Source of the DNA: Microcoleus sp036704825
GTDB taxonomy: Bacteria > Cyanobacteriota > Cyanobacteriia > Cyanobacteriales > Microcoleaceae
Length of the DNA stretch: 64,000 bases
NCBI GenBank assembly: GCA_036704825.1
Contig: JAUBSN010000004.1
Location: forward strand, 1 to 64,000
Reading direction: 5' to 3'
Numbering within the stretch: position 1 is the stretch's first letter; each line of letters starts with the position of its first letter. The translations under genes were made by a program, and so were the position numbers. Shown one piece after another: positions 41,359-49,552 of the stretch. Under the pieces are notes generated by a model. That model was not told where the DNA came from. It saw only the letters and a program-made list of their open reading frames with translations, and did no database searches.

Positions 41359-43614
41359 TTATGCAATAGATTTGGGTTTAAAATTCCGCAATCGCAAAGC
41401 ATTACTAACTACAGAAACTGAACTGAAAGCCATTGCTGCACCGGCGATAATTGGATTGAGCAGCCAGCCGAAAATGGGGTACAAAATACCAGCCGCGATC
41501 GGTATTCCAGCGATGTTGTAAATAAAGGCAAAAAACAGATTCTCGCGGATGTTCCGCATGGTGGCGCGGGAAAGTTTAATTGCTGTAACTATGCCTTGCA
41601 AATCTCCTGAAATTAAGGTAATGTCGCTGGCTGCGATCGCCACATCTGTGCCGGTGCCGATCGCAATTCCCACGTCTGAAGCGGCCAAAGCCGGTGCATC
41701 GTTAATCCCGTCTCCCACCATCGCGACAATTTTTCCTCCCCGTTGCAGGGCTTGGATTTGAGCTGCTTTTTGGTCGGGTCTAACTTCGGCAAAAATGCGA
41801 GTAATGCCGACGGATCGGGCGATCGACTCCGCAGTCGCGCGGTTGTCCCCCGTCAGCACCGCCACCTCCAAACCGAGTTTTTGAAGTGCTTTCACCGCCT
41901 GCGCGGACGACGGTTTGAGAGCATCAGCAATGCCCAGAATTGCCTCTATTTTGCCTTCTACAGCCATCCAAACAACCGTTTTGCTCGCAGCTTCAAAAGC
42001 TCTGGCGCGCAGTTCCAGATATTCAGTATCGCAGCCTAGTTCCTGCATCCACCTCAGCGTTCCCAGGGCGATCGACTTTCCCTCTACAACCCCGCGCACG
42101 CCGCTTCCCGCGATCGCCTCAAAATCCTTAACATCCGTCAAATTAACCTCTTGAGATCGAGCGTACCTCACAACAGCTTCCCCCAAAGGATGCTCCGAAT
42201 TTCGCTCTACAGACGCCGCCAATTGCAGCAACTTTAACTCATTGCTGTTCGCCGTTCCTTTTATTGTCACAAAATCAGTGACAGTTGGCTTGCCTTCTGT
42301 GAGAGTTCCAGTTTTATCTAACACGATTATTTGGATTTTGTAAGCCAATTCTAAACTCTCGGCTCCTTTAATTAAAATTCCATTTTCTGCACCTTTACCC
42401 GTGCCAACCATGACAGCAGTCGGAGTAGCTAAACCCAAAGCGCAGGGACAGGCAATAATCAGCACTTCCACCATTGTCACTGTGGCTAGAGTGAAGTTTC
42501 CCGTCGCGTTAAACCAGATAATGAAAGTAGCTAAAGCGACGGCAATTACTGCGGGAACAAACCAACCAGTCACTTGGTCTGCTAACTTTTGAATCGGTGC
42601 TTTTGAACCCTGTGCGTCCTGCACCATCTTGACAATTTGAGCTAAAAATGTATCTTGGCCAACTCTTGTCGCCCGAAACTTGAAACTGCCAGTTTTGTTG
42701 ATTGTGGCTCCGATAACTTCGTCGCCACGCTGCTTTTTGACAGGCAAACTTTCTCCCGTAACCATTGCTTCGTCTACCGTCGAAGCACCCTCAATTACCT
42801 CTCCATCTACCGGGATTTGCTCTCCCGGCCGCACCTGCACGATGTCGCCAATTTCCACTTTGGCGATCGGCACTTCCAACTCTTCCCCGTTGCGAACTAT
42901 CCGAGCAGTTTTCGCTTGCAAACCCATGAGTTTGCGAATGGCTTCGGAAGTCTCTCCCTTCGCCCGATTTTCTAGGGTTTTTCCCAACAGAATTAAGGCG
43001 ATAACGCTAGCGGCAACTTCGTAGTAAACGCCAGAATTTAAACCTTTGACAGTGAATAAACCTGGAAAAAATGTCACAAATACAGAATAAAAGTAAGCAG
43101 CACTCGTACCCAAAGCAATCAGGGTATCCATTGTCGCCACCCGCCGTTTTAAGGATTTCCAAGCTCCCACATAAAACGATCTTCCGCACCATAATTGTAC
43201 GGGGGATGTCAGGACTAATTGCAGCCAATAATTGTGCAGCCACGCTGGAATAAATGGCAGGTGCAAGCCCGTCATCGCCGGAATAGCGCCCACAACCAGC
43301 AGGATGCTGATGATACCTGCTGTCCAGAGTTTCCGCTGCAAGGTTTGAGATTCAAATTTGCGATCGGCTTGTTCGGAATCATCCTCTGTCGCCGCCATTT
43401 CTGGAAGCGGCAAAGCTTGGTATCCCGCATCATCAACGGCCGATTGAATTGTTTCTAAGTCGGTTTGCTTGGAGTCGTATTGGATGGTTGCTTGTTCCAT
43501 CCCAAAATTTACATGACACTCAATTACGCCGGGAACAGATTGAATTGCTTGTTCGACAGAGGCAGCACAAGAAGCACAACTCATGCCCCGCAATTTAAGT
43601 GTGAGATTGTCCAT
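41359..43614 (-). CDS. copper-translocating P1B-type ATPase
   Basis: This membrane ATPase moves Cu(I) across a membrane (CopA export, or CtaA/PacS-type delivery to thylakoids). The 751 residues begin with a heavy-metal-binding domain (RGMSCASCAASVEQAI). Then come the membrane CPC motif (IIACPCALGLATP), the phosphorylation site VLDKTGTLTEGKPTV, the SEHPLG motif of the N domain (NSEHPLGEAVV), and MVGDGINDAPALAASDVG. It lies 36 bp downstream of the Atx1 chaperone gene on the same strand. Both probably use the MerR-type promoter at 43890. Confidence 0.95.
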   Translation of the reverse strand: MDNLTLKLRGMSCASCAASVEQAIQSVPGVIECHVNFGMEQATIQYDSKQTDLETIQSAVDDAGYQALPLPEMAATEDDSEQADRKFESQTLQRKLWTAGIISILLVVGAIPAMTGLHLPFIPAWLHNYWLQLVLTSPVQLWCGRSFYVGAWKSLKRRVATMDTLIALGTSAAYFYSVFVTFFPGLFTVKGLNSGVYYEVAASVIALILLGKTLENRAKGETSEAIRKLMGLQAKTARIVRNGEELEVPIAKVEIGDIVQVRPGEQIPVDGEVIEGASTVDEAMVTGESLPVKKQRGDEVIGATINKTGSFKFRATRVGQDTFLAQIVKMVQDAQGSKAPIQKLADQVTGWFVPAVIAVALATFIIWFNATGNFTLATVTMVEVLIIACPCALGLATPTAVMVGTGKGAENGILIKGAESLELAYKIQIIVLDKTGTLTEGKPTVTDFVTIKGTANSNELKLLQLAASVERNSEHPLGEAVVRYARSQEVNLTDVKDFEAIAGSGVRGVVEGKSIALGTLRWMQELGCDTEYLELRARAFEAASKTVVWMAVEGKIEAILGIADALKPSSAQAVKALQKLGLEVAVLTGDNRATAESIARSVGITRIFAEVRPDQKAAQIQALQRGGKIVAMVGDGINDAPALAASDVGIAIGTGTDVAIAASDITLISGDLQGIVTAIKLSRATMRNIRENLFFAFIYNIAGIPIAAGILYPIFGWLLNPIIAGAAMAFSSVSVVSNALRLRNFKPKSIA

Positions 43615-43650
43615 AGATGCCCTCCTAAATTAGACAATTACCTTCTGTCT

Positions 43651-43845
43651 TTAAATAGTTGGATAGCCCGCAGATGCGATCGCTTTCCTAACTTCACTTT
43701 CCGACTTGGCGGTTTGAATCGTGACCAATTTTGTCTTGAGATCCGCCTCAACCGTTGAGGCTGAGTCAATGGCTTGGACTGCTTTTGCGATCGTAGTCGC
43801 ACAAGCAGAACAAGCCATTTTAGGAACTTTTAGCTGTAAAGTCAT
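43651..43845 (-). CDS. atx1: copper chaperone, Atx1/CopZ-like
   Basis: This 64-residue ferredoxin-like fold hands Cu(I) to P-type ATPases. The metal-binding motif is MACSACATTIAKAV (Cys12 and Cys15), and the protein ends ASAGYPTI as in cyanobacterial Atx1. It is the first gene of the atx1-copA operon; the putative transcription start is ~38 nt upstream. Confidence 0.93.
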   Translation of the reverse strand: MTLQLKVPKMACSACATTIAKAVQAIDSASTVEADLKTKLVTIQTAKSESEVRKAIASAGYPTI

Positions 43846-43889
43846 AGTTGGAACCTCAGCAGAAACTGCTCAATAAATGAATTAACTCC

Positions 43890-43921
43890 ATTGTAAAGTC
43901 TCCAGTGAACAGGAGAGTCAA
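43890..43921 (-). promoter_or_regulatory. MerR/CueR-type promoter of atx1-copper ATPase
   Basis: On the minus strand TTGACT (43921-43916) and TACAAT (43895-43890) are separated by 20 bp, longer than the usual 17. The spacer contains the dyad CTCC-TGTTCACT-GGAG (extended CTCTCC...GGAGA). This arrangement is the hallmark of promoters untwisted by MerR-family metal sensors. No merR-like gene is in the window. Confidence 0.65.
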
Positions 43922-44064
43922 GGAAAATTCGTAAATAAATGTAAATTAATCTTAAATTTTACTGCCAGGACTTACGCACAGACTTTACTTCTAAGGTGTG
44001 CATTGCACGCATTAGGTGTTTAAATAATGGCAAAGCAATAATCTTTTACAAATAAAATAAATTT

Positions 44065-44081
44065 TTTCATCCTAATTTCAT
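44065..44081 (+). promoter_or_regulatory. CopR-type box 1 (upstream of copM-like gene)
   Basis: The direct repeat TTTCAT-CCTAA-TTTCAT has half-sites 11 bp apart. It ends 50 bp before ATG 44132. Identical boxes lie at 45413, 49286 and 50865; a variant lies at 58227. OmpR-family regulators bind such direct repeats. Confidence 0.75.
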
Positions 44082-44131
44082 CTCTACGTGAAAAGCTGAA
44101 TATAAATGGCAATTTTAAGGATCTAAAATCT

Positions 44132-44839
44132 ATGAAACCAGTTTCATTAAAAACACGCTTTGCAGCGCTGACATTAACCTGCACAGCCGCCCTCAGCAGC
44201 GGACTGCTAGCAGCTTGTTCAAAAGCCCCTGCAAGTCAAACTCAATCCCCCAATATTACCCCAGCAACCCCAGCCAGCAGCAAACAATATCTGACACAAA
44301 AGCACAACATGGGTGGCATGAATCACAATATGTCAATGGATTTAGGCCCGGCTGATGCCGACTACGATTTGCGATTTATTGATGGCATGACAGTACACCA
44401 TCAAGGTGCTGTAAACATGGCTCAAGATGTGCTGAAACAATCCAAACGCCCCGAAATGAAAAAACTAGCAAATAACATTATTGCCGCTCAAAACCGCGAA
44501 ATCGATCGAATGAAAGAGTGGCGAAAAACATGGTATCCCAAAGCCAGCATTACGCCGATGGCTTATCACGCTCAAATGGGTCACATGATGGCAATGACTC
44601 CCGAACAAATACAAAGCATGATGATGAGTATGGATTTAGGGGCTGCTGACGACCAGTTTGACTTGCGGTTTATCAATGCGATGATTCCTCACCACGAGGG
44701 AGCTTTAGTGATGGCCCAAGATGCTTTGAAGAAGTCAAAACGCCCGGAAATGAAGAAATTGTCTCAAGAAATTCTGACTTCGCAAAAGCAAGAAATTGAG
44801 CAAATGAAACAGTGGCGGCAAGCTTGGTACAAACAGTAA
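44132..44839 (+). CDS. DUF305 lipoprotein with tandem domains (CopM-like copper-binding protein)
   Basis: This exported protein has 235 residues, with a lipobox LLAACSK near residue 29. Two DUF305 repeats follow: MSMDLGPADADYDLRFIDGM with VHHQGAVNMAQDVL, and MSMDLGAADDQFDLRFINAM with PHHEGALVMAQDAL. Each carries His/Met pairs typical of copper binding, and a Met-rich linker (HNMGGMNHNM, MGHMMAMTPEQIQSMMM) joins them. CopM of Synechocystis is a DUF305 copper protein in the copMRS operon. A box for the regulator lies 50 bp upstream. Confidence 0.9.
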   Translation: MKPVSLKTRFAALTLTCTAALSSGLLAACSKAPASQTQSPNITPATPASSKQYLTQKHNMGGMNHNMSMDLGPADADYDLRFIDGMTVHHQGAVNMAQDVLKQSKRPEMKKLANNIIAAQNREIDRMKEWRKTWYPKASITPMAYHAQMGHMMAMTPEQIQSMMMSMDLGAADDQFDLRFINAMIPHHEGALVMAQDALKKSKRPEMKKLSQEILTSQKQEIEQMKQWRQAWYKQ

Positions 44840-44860
44840 TTTAGCTACCCTAAACAAAAC

Positions 44861-44986
44861 ATGACACAAATCCCGAAAATGAGTGAGATTAATCACAGTA
44901 GCTCAATAGTTAAGAAAATACTTGGTTCACAAAAGCAAGAAATTGAGCAAATGAAAAAGTGGCGACAACCTTTGTATACAAAGTAA
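44861..44986 (+). pseudogene. DUF305 C-terminal remnant (41-codon ORF)
   Basis: The ORF begins MTQIPKMSEINHSSSIVKKI and ends SQKQEIEQMKKWRQPLYTK. The final ~18 residues match the end of the DUF305 gene just upstream (SQKQEIEQMKQWRQAWYK). It lies 21 bp after that gene. It is probably the leftover of a tandem duplication or recombination. Confidence 0.6.
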
Positions 44987-45058
44987 TCGTTATACAAAGT
45001 AATGCAGCTCGACTTTGGCTGTCAGCATTTGTCTGACTCCACCTCAGTTTCCTGAGAT

Positions 45059-45172
45059 TACGTAAAAATACTGCCGAAAATTGAGCTGCTCTACCTCTAA
45101 AGTAGTATAAAATTGCGTAAAAATACTGTAGACAAGTTCTCAGCTCTACCTCTAAAGTAGTAGGCAATTCAG
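45059..45172. repeat. tandem ~56-bp duplication
   Basis: TTACGTAAAAATACTG (45059) and TTGCGTAAAAATACTG (45114) each lead into GCTCTACCTCTAAAGTAGTA (ending ~45106 and ~45163). The duplicated unit lies between the DUF305 remnant and the small ORF at 45208. Confidence 0.7.
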
Positions 45173-45207
45173 CCAAAAGCTATATAGATAGATAGAAGGG
45201 GTAGGGT

Positions 45208-45405
45208 ATGATCTTGAACAGCTTGCAATTAAACACAACTTATAAATCAAATGCAGCCGTAGAAGAGCTAGCGATCGCATTGACAAACGAAATTGCAGCG
45301 CCAGCAGAGATAAAACAAACGGAAAAAAATCTACAGCAAAATCGCTTGGGATTAGGCGCAACTTATATGGCTATTTTAGCAGCCGGTGGGCATCTGGGCT
45401 GCTGA
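45208..45405 (+). CDS. small orphan peptide, 65 residues
   Basis: ATG 45208 is preceded by AGGGGTAGGG, a good Shine-Dalgarno site. The N-terminal ~45 residues are charged and helical (VEELAIALTNEIAAPAEIKQ). The end is small, hydrophobic and Gly-rich: GLGATYMAILAAGGHLGC, finishing with a lone Cys. A leader-like part plus a Gly/Ala/Cys core recalls RiPP precursors, but no maturation gene is nearby. A copper-related small protein is equally possible. Confidence 0.5.
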   Translation: MILNSLQLNTTYKSNAAVEELAIALTNEIAAPAEIKQTEKNLQQNRLGLGATYMAILAAGGHLGC

Positions 45406-45412
45406 TGGGAAA

Positions 45413-45429
45413 TTTCATCCTAATTTCAT
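45413..45429 (+). promoter_or_regulatory. CopR-type box 2 (upstream of copB-like gene)
   Basis: TTTCAT-CCTAA-TTTCAT, 170 bp before ATG 45599. GGTGAAATACTAGG follows it and may hold the promoter. Confidence 0.75.
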
Positions 45430-45598
45430 TGGACGGTGAAATACTAGGTTGAGTAGAGCTTTTCTAGCTCTCGGTCATTGCTTAGCGGTCGCTTCTTGGA
45501 AAATTCTAATAAGTAAATTTACTTAAGGGGTATCACTTACTTACCTTGGCAAAATACCAACCGCTAAACCTGTGGCACTCAACCTGATTTCAAGGACA

Positions 45599-47554
45599 AT
45601 GCCAACGATGATATTTCACAAATATGCTCAGTCTCCGGCAATTACTAGCAGCTTTTCTGGAACTTTGTTCAGCCTAATTTTGCTAACTTCTCCCGCCGCA
45701 GTTTTTGCCCACGCTGGCCACGGAAATGAATTTCACCAAAGTAGCGAAACACCTCAAACTCCTGCTGCTATTTCCGTGGATGCCGAAACAGCAAAACGGT
45801 TAGGAATTAAAATCTCCCCTGCCGCCCGCCAGCGACTAGATATTGGCATCAAAACCACAGGACAAATTGAAACTTTGCCCAACCAAAAAGTAGAAGTTAC
45901 GGCTCCTGTTGCTGGGAAAGTAGTAGAGTTGCTGGTTAAGCCTGGGGACAAAGTATCAAAAGGTCAACCGCTTGCGGTTTTATCCAGTTCAGAATTAGGA
46001 CAATTGCGGGTTGAATCTCTCTCGAAACAGGCTGAAGCTGAGGCAGATTTGCAGCAAGCGGAAGGCGATCTCAAACTAGCACGAGAAAATTACGATCGCC
46101 AACTTCAAATATCCGCAGCAGAAATCGCCCAAGCCCAAACCCAGTTGGCAGCGGTAACTAAGCAGTACCAGCTAGAACAAGAATTAGTAAACAAGCGTTC
46201 CGTGGTGCAAGCCGCTCAAGAAAACTATCAGCGTCAAGTTGAAATAGCGCAAGCCGAAATAGCGCGGGCAGAAACTGAACTGACTGTGGCTAAAGAACAG
46301 TTCGATCGCGACAAAGAATTAGCGGCATCAGGGGCGATCGCGCGACGCACAATGCTGGAATCGCAAGCCCACTTCGCAGAAGCAAAAGCCGCTGTTGCTA
46401 AAGCAAAAAGCCGTCCTGAAGTTATCAAAGCCCAAACCGAAATTAAACAAGCCGAAGTAGACCTCCCAATGCGGGAATTGCGGGAATCTCAAGGCAGAGT
46501 AGCAGAAGCAAAAGCTCAACTTACCAGAGCTCAGAGCCGCCGGGAAGTCCTAGAAGCCGAGAACCAACTCAAACGCGGCAAAACTGCCGTCGAAGTCGCT
46601 CAATCGCGCATTCGCTTGGCTGACTCAGCCTATCAAGCGCGACTGCAACAATTAGGAACTGTTGCCAACGATCGAGGACTCGTTACCGTAGTTGCTCCGA
46701 TTTCGGGGACGGTAGCCGATCGCTTCATCACCCCAGGAGAGTCAGTAAACGCTGAAAAACCGTTGATGAGTCTGTTAAATGACAGCCGCGTTTTTGCCAC
46801 AGCCAATATTTACGAAAAAGACCTGAATCAAGTAAAACAGGGTCAGGAAGTCAGGGTAAAAGTCGCTAATTTACCCGATCGCACTTTCAATGGAAAAATC
46901 GCCTTAATTGGGTCATCTGTGTCAGGAGAAACGCGGGCGGTGCCGGTGAAAGCCGAACTAGATAATATTAACGGCGAATTAAAGCCAGGACTGTTTGCTG
47001 AGTTGGAGATTTTAACCGACAAAACTGCCACAAACATTTTAGCAATTCCGAGTGCGGCGGTAGTGGATGTTAGCGGTAAAAAAACCGTTTACGTCCAAAA
47101 TGGCAATGCTTATCAAGCTGTTGAAATTGAACTCGGTCAAACTGCCGGAGATTTAGTTGAAGTGAAGAGGGGTTTATTCGAGGGAGATTTGATAGTAACG
47201 CAGCGAGCACCTCAACTTTACGCACAATCTTTGCGGGGCGGCAGCAAGCCCTCAAAAGACGAGGAAAAGAAAAAGGCAACTCCAAAGGCAACAGAGGTTA
47301 ATTTTAATAATTTACCCGTGTCTTTATGGTGGGCGGGAATAGGGGGAGGAGTTGCGATCGCATCCCTGACTTTTGCAGCCGGCGTGTTGTGGGGAAATCG
47401 GCGCAAGTTGCCAGCATTAGCAGCGGATTCTGGAAACAATAATTTTTCTGTCTCTGCACCGACATTAAACGCGAGTACAGTAGATGAATTGTCACTGCGG
47501 GATGACAACCATCGCGTTAAAAGTCAGGAGACAGAAGCCAAGAGCTTGAACTAA
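45599..47554 (+). CDS. RND efflux periplasmic adaptor (CusB/CopB-like)
   Basis: The adaptor links an inner-membrane RND pump to an outer-membrane channel in metal export. There are ~651 residues from ATG 45599 (AAGGA just upstream); a GTG at 45572 is an alternative. A signal peptide (LFSLILLTSPAAVFAHAGHG) with a His-rich start is followed by a lipoyl half (VTAPVAGKVVELLVKPGDKV), a very long coiled coil (~150-340), the second half (VVAPISGTVADRFITPGESV) and a barrel. Unusually, a C-terminal membrane helix (WWAGIGGGVAIASLTFAAGV) and tail follow. The matching pump gene is at 51045, displaced by two insertions. Confidence 0.93.
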   Translation: MPTMIFHKYAQSPAITSSFSGTLFSLILLTSPAAVFAHAGHGNEFHQSSETPQTPAAISVDAETAKRLGIKISPAARQRLDIGIKTTGQIETLPNQKVEVTAPVAGKVVELLVKPGDKVSKGQPLAVLSSSELGQLRVESLSKQAEAEADLQQAEGDLKLARENYDRQLQISAAEIAQAQTQLAAVTKQYQLEQELVNKRSVVQAAQENYQRQVEIAQAEIARAETELTVAKEQFDRDKELAASGAIARRTMLESQAHFAEAKAAVAKAKSRPEVIKAQTEIKQAEVDLPMRELRESQGRVAEAKAQLTRAQSRREVLEAENQLKRGKTAVEVAQSRIRLADSAYQARLQQLGTVANDRGLVTVVAPISGTVADRFITPGESVNAEKPLMSLLNDSRVFATANIYEKDLNQVKQGQEVRVKVANLPDRTFNGKIALIGSSVSGETRAVPVKAELDNINGELKPGLFAELEILTDKTATNILAIPSAAVVDVSGKKTVYVQNGNAYQAVEIELGQTAGDLVEVKRGLFEGDLIVTQRAPQLYAQSLRGGSKPSKDEEKKKATPKATEVNFNNLPVSLWWAGIGGGVAIASLTFAAGVLWGNRRKLPALAADSGNNNFSVSAPTLNASTVDELSLRDDNHRVKSQETEAKSLN

Positions 47555-47596
47555 AAATTTTGTTTAATCTAGCAATTATAACCTACCTAAAATGAC

Positions 47597-48133
47597 TTAA
47601 AAAGGTGGCATAACAGATGGTAAACCAACTCGCATAAATAAACGTGCAAATGCCTGAGAATAGTGTTCTAGGTAAGGAGATTTTAACCGCCAGCGAGCGT
47701 TTAAATTACTAGCGTGTTTCAACACATATTCGTAAGGCAAGGTTTGGAGTTCTCTAAAATTTACAACCAGTGCTTCTTTGTTATTATCTGGGTTCGTTGG
47801 TGATGCCAGCAGATACAAACCTTCTATTCTCCCTCTTAAAACTTCATTCCATTTTCCTTTTTTCTTAAATGCTTCGTTATTTTCCTCAAATTCTGAAATT
47901 GGGTAAATTGCACACAGGACTACCTGAGCTACTTTTTTATTATCCAGATCGCAGCTTTGGGTGAGAATAATTAAATCTACTTCATTAATTTCTATTTGTA
48001 CGTCTTGAATTTCACTATTTTTGCCAAAATTTGTTGGGTCAAATACTGGTATTGGTACGAGACACCCAGGCAGGTAATCACCTTGCCTGAGAGTGGATTC
48101 ATTGACCTGCACCCAGAAAGGCTCTACGCTCAT
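47597..48133 (-). CDS. hypothetical protein, third gene of the TIGR04255 cassette
   Basis: The product has 178 residues and no signal peptide. Recognisable stretches are NEVDLIILTQSCDLDNKKVA, VVLCAIYPISEFEENNEAFK and LRGRIEGLYLLASPTNPDNN. It overlaps the 97-residue gene by 4 bp (ATGA), so translation is coupled. The QSCDL segment is conserved-looking and may be a metal or catalytic site; function unknown. Confidence 0.75.
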   Translation of the reverse strand: MSVEPFWVQVNESTLRQGDYLPGCLVPIPVFDPTNFGKNSEIQDVQIEINEVDLIILTQSCDLDNKKVAQVVLCAIYPISEFEENNEAFKKKGKWNEVLRGRIEGLYLLASPTNPDNNKEALVVNFRELQTLPYEYVLKHASNLNARWRLKSPYLEHYSQAFARLFMRVGLPSVMPPF

Positions 48134-48423
48134 TCTTCATCGAAAATATACGGCAGAGGTTTTTTACGCCCTTTGAACTGAGCAGGCATCATTACTTGTT
48201 CCGATCGCTTTGGCGGTACTGGCTTCCAGTCTATTTCGCCAATGCTTTCTAGAATTTGTAAGTATTGTTTGACAACTGTTAAATTCCGCAACACTTCATC
48301 AGCTAGTGCTGCAAGTTTTTGGCCTTCAGGACTTTGTAATTGAGCTGTGGGTTTTGGATCTAACACCAGCAATTTTGGTGATTGTGAAACGCCCTTATGA
48401 CGTAGGGGGGTAATTGTAGCCAT
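48130..48423 (-). CDS. hypothetical protein, second gene of the TIGR04255 cassette
   Basis: The product has 97 residues. A helical middle (SPEGQKLAALADEVLRNLTV, VKQYLQILESIGEIDWKPVP) is flanked by a flexible N terminus and an acidic C terminus (PYIFDEE). Its first base is the last base of the preceding stop. It looks like a small adaptor; no family is recognised. Confidence 0.7.
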   Translation of the reverse strand: MATITPLRHKGVSQSPKLLVLDPKPTAQLQSPEGQKLAALADEVLRNLTVVKQYLQILESIGEIDWKPVPPKRSEQVMMPAQFKGRKKPLPYIFDEE

Positions 48424-49160
48424 CAGTTAATCAACTCCCTTGTGCGCTCTGTAATACAAGCTTCAAAAGCTATATTTTTTTGTTCGTGCATTTGTTCTAA
48501 AATGTGCCAAACATCTATTTCATTAGAAGGAATATCTCCTTCCATAAATAGATCTAAATCCAATATTATAGAAACAAAATCAGGTGTGGGAGGTGGAACT
48601 ATTGCTTGATTGAGAACCAGCATTGTTCCCAAGTTTTCTTGCGGAATTTGTAGCTGCATAAAGTAGCCACTTAATCCTTGTGGCAAGTCAGGGGAAACTT
48701 CCGGAAATGTCCTCAAATACTCTTTGAGATCGCCAATCGGTAAAGGAATATCTAGCCTGTTAATATACCTGAGTGCTAAACGAACAATTGCTTCTGGATG
48801 TGTCACCGACTGATAGATATTCCACAGTCGCTTTGCTTCATCCCGAAAATTTTCCCAACAGTCGTAAGGGGCAAGCCGACTGAATGCGAAAGCATTTAAA
48901 CGCAGTTGAAGAATTTGTTTTTGGTCGCCGCGGGAGGCTATATAGCCAATTGGAGATTGGCTGGCTGTTGCCCCAACACTAGCACCTGCCATCATTTGTC
49001 CCTGAAAAAGTAACACCTCTTCACGCTGAGGATACTCAGCCTGAATGCTGGAGTACACCTGCGCCAAATTGTCAAGTTTAACTTCTGGTGGAAGTTTAAC
49101 TTGTATATCAATAAAGGCTTCGGTGATTGGGGCGTGTGAGTAGTGTTTTGGTGCTTGCAT
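48423..49160 (-). CDS. TIGR04255-family protein
   Basis: The product has ~245 residues from ATG 49160 (MQAPKHYSHAPITEAFIDIQ); the longer frame from 49196 is less likely. The pattern APITEAFIDI near the N terminus and LALRYINRLDIPLP in the middle match the TIGR04255 family, which occurs sporadically in bacteria and has no settled function. It leads a tight three-gene cassette inserted between the copper adaptor and pump genes on the opposite strand. Confidence 0.8.
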   Translation of the reverse strand: MQAPKHYSHAPITEAFIDIQVKLPPEVKLDNLAQVYSSIQAEYPQREEVLLFQGQMMAGASVGATASQSPIGYIASRGDQKQILQLRLNAFAFSRLAPYDCWENFRDEAKRLWNIYQSVTHPEAIVRLALRYINRLDIPLPIGDLKEYLRTFPEVSPDLPQGLSGYFMQLQIPQENLGTMLVLNQAIVPPPTPDFVSIILDLDLFMEGDIPSNEIDVWHILEQMHEQKNIAFEACITERTRELIN

Positions 49161-49285
49161 AATAACTATTGTAAGCTGCATTGTCAAAAATAGCAAGACA
49201 GGTTATATCATTTGAGAGTTTAAATTTTAGATGACTTATTAATCAATTTTAGATGACTTATTAATCAAGGTTGGAAGTTAAAAGA

Positions 49286-49302
49286 TTTCATCCTAATTTC
49301 AT
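49286..49302 (+). promoter_or_regulatory. CopR-type box 3 (duplicated RND promoter)
   Basis: TTTCAT-CCTAA-TTTCAT lies 86 bp before a truncated copy of the RND gene start (49389), and 250 bp before the substrate-binding protein gene. Confidence 0.75.
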
Positions 49303-49351
49303 TTTTCGGTGCCAACGTAAATTGAATGGCTATTTAACGTCGCTCGCCCAA

Positions 49352-49475
49352 CGGTGGCTGGTAGTCATCACCTCTATAAAATCATAAAATGTTCAGCACT
49401 ATTCTTAGATGGGTAATTAACCGCCGCTGGCTAGTTTCGCCTTATCCCAGTTGGCGAAAGTTCGCAGTAAGATAG
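49352..49475 (+). pseudogene. truncated duplicate of the RND gene 5' end
   Basis: The ~83 bp 49353-49435 match 51009-51091 with no visible change, including ATG and MFSTILRWVINRRWLV. After that the frame diverges and stops at 49475 (28 residues). The promoter box upstream is also duplicated. This marks insertion of the next gene between promoter and pump by a duplication event. Confidence 0.8.
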
Positions 49476-49552
49476 AATTACCCAATTACCAATTACCTAA
49501 CTAAATGTTCAGGACTATTGTAGTTGCACATACTCACTGCGGAAGTCCTAAG

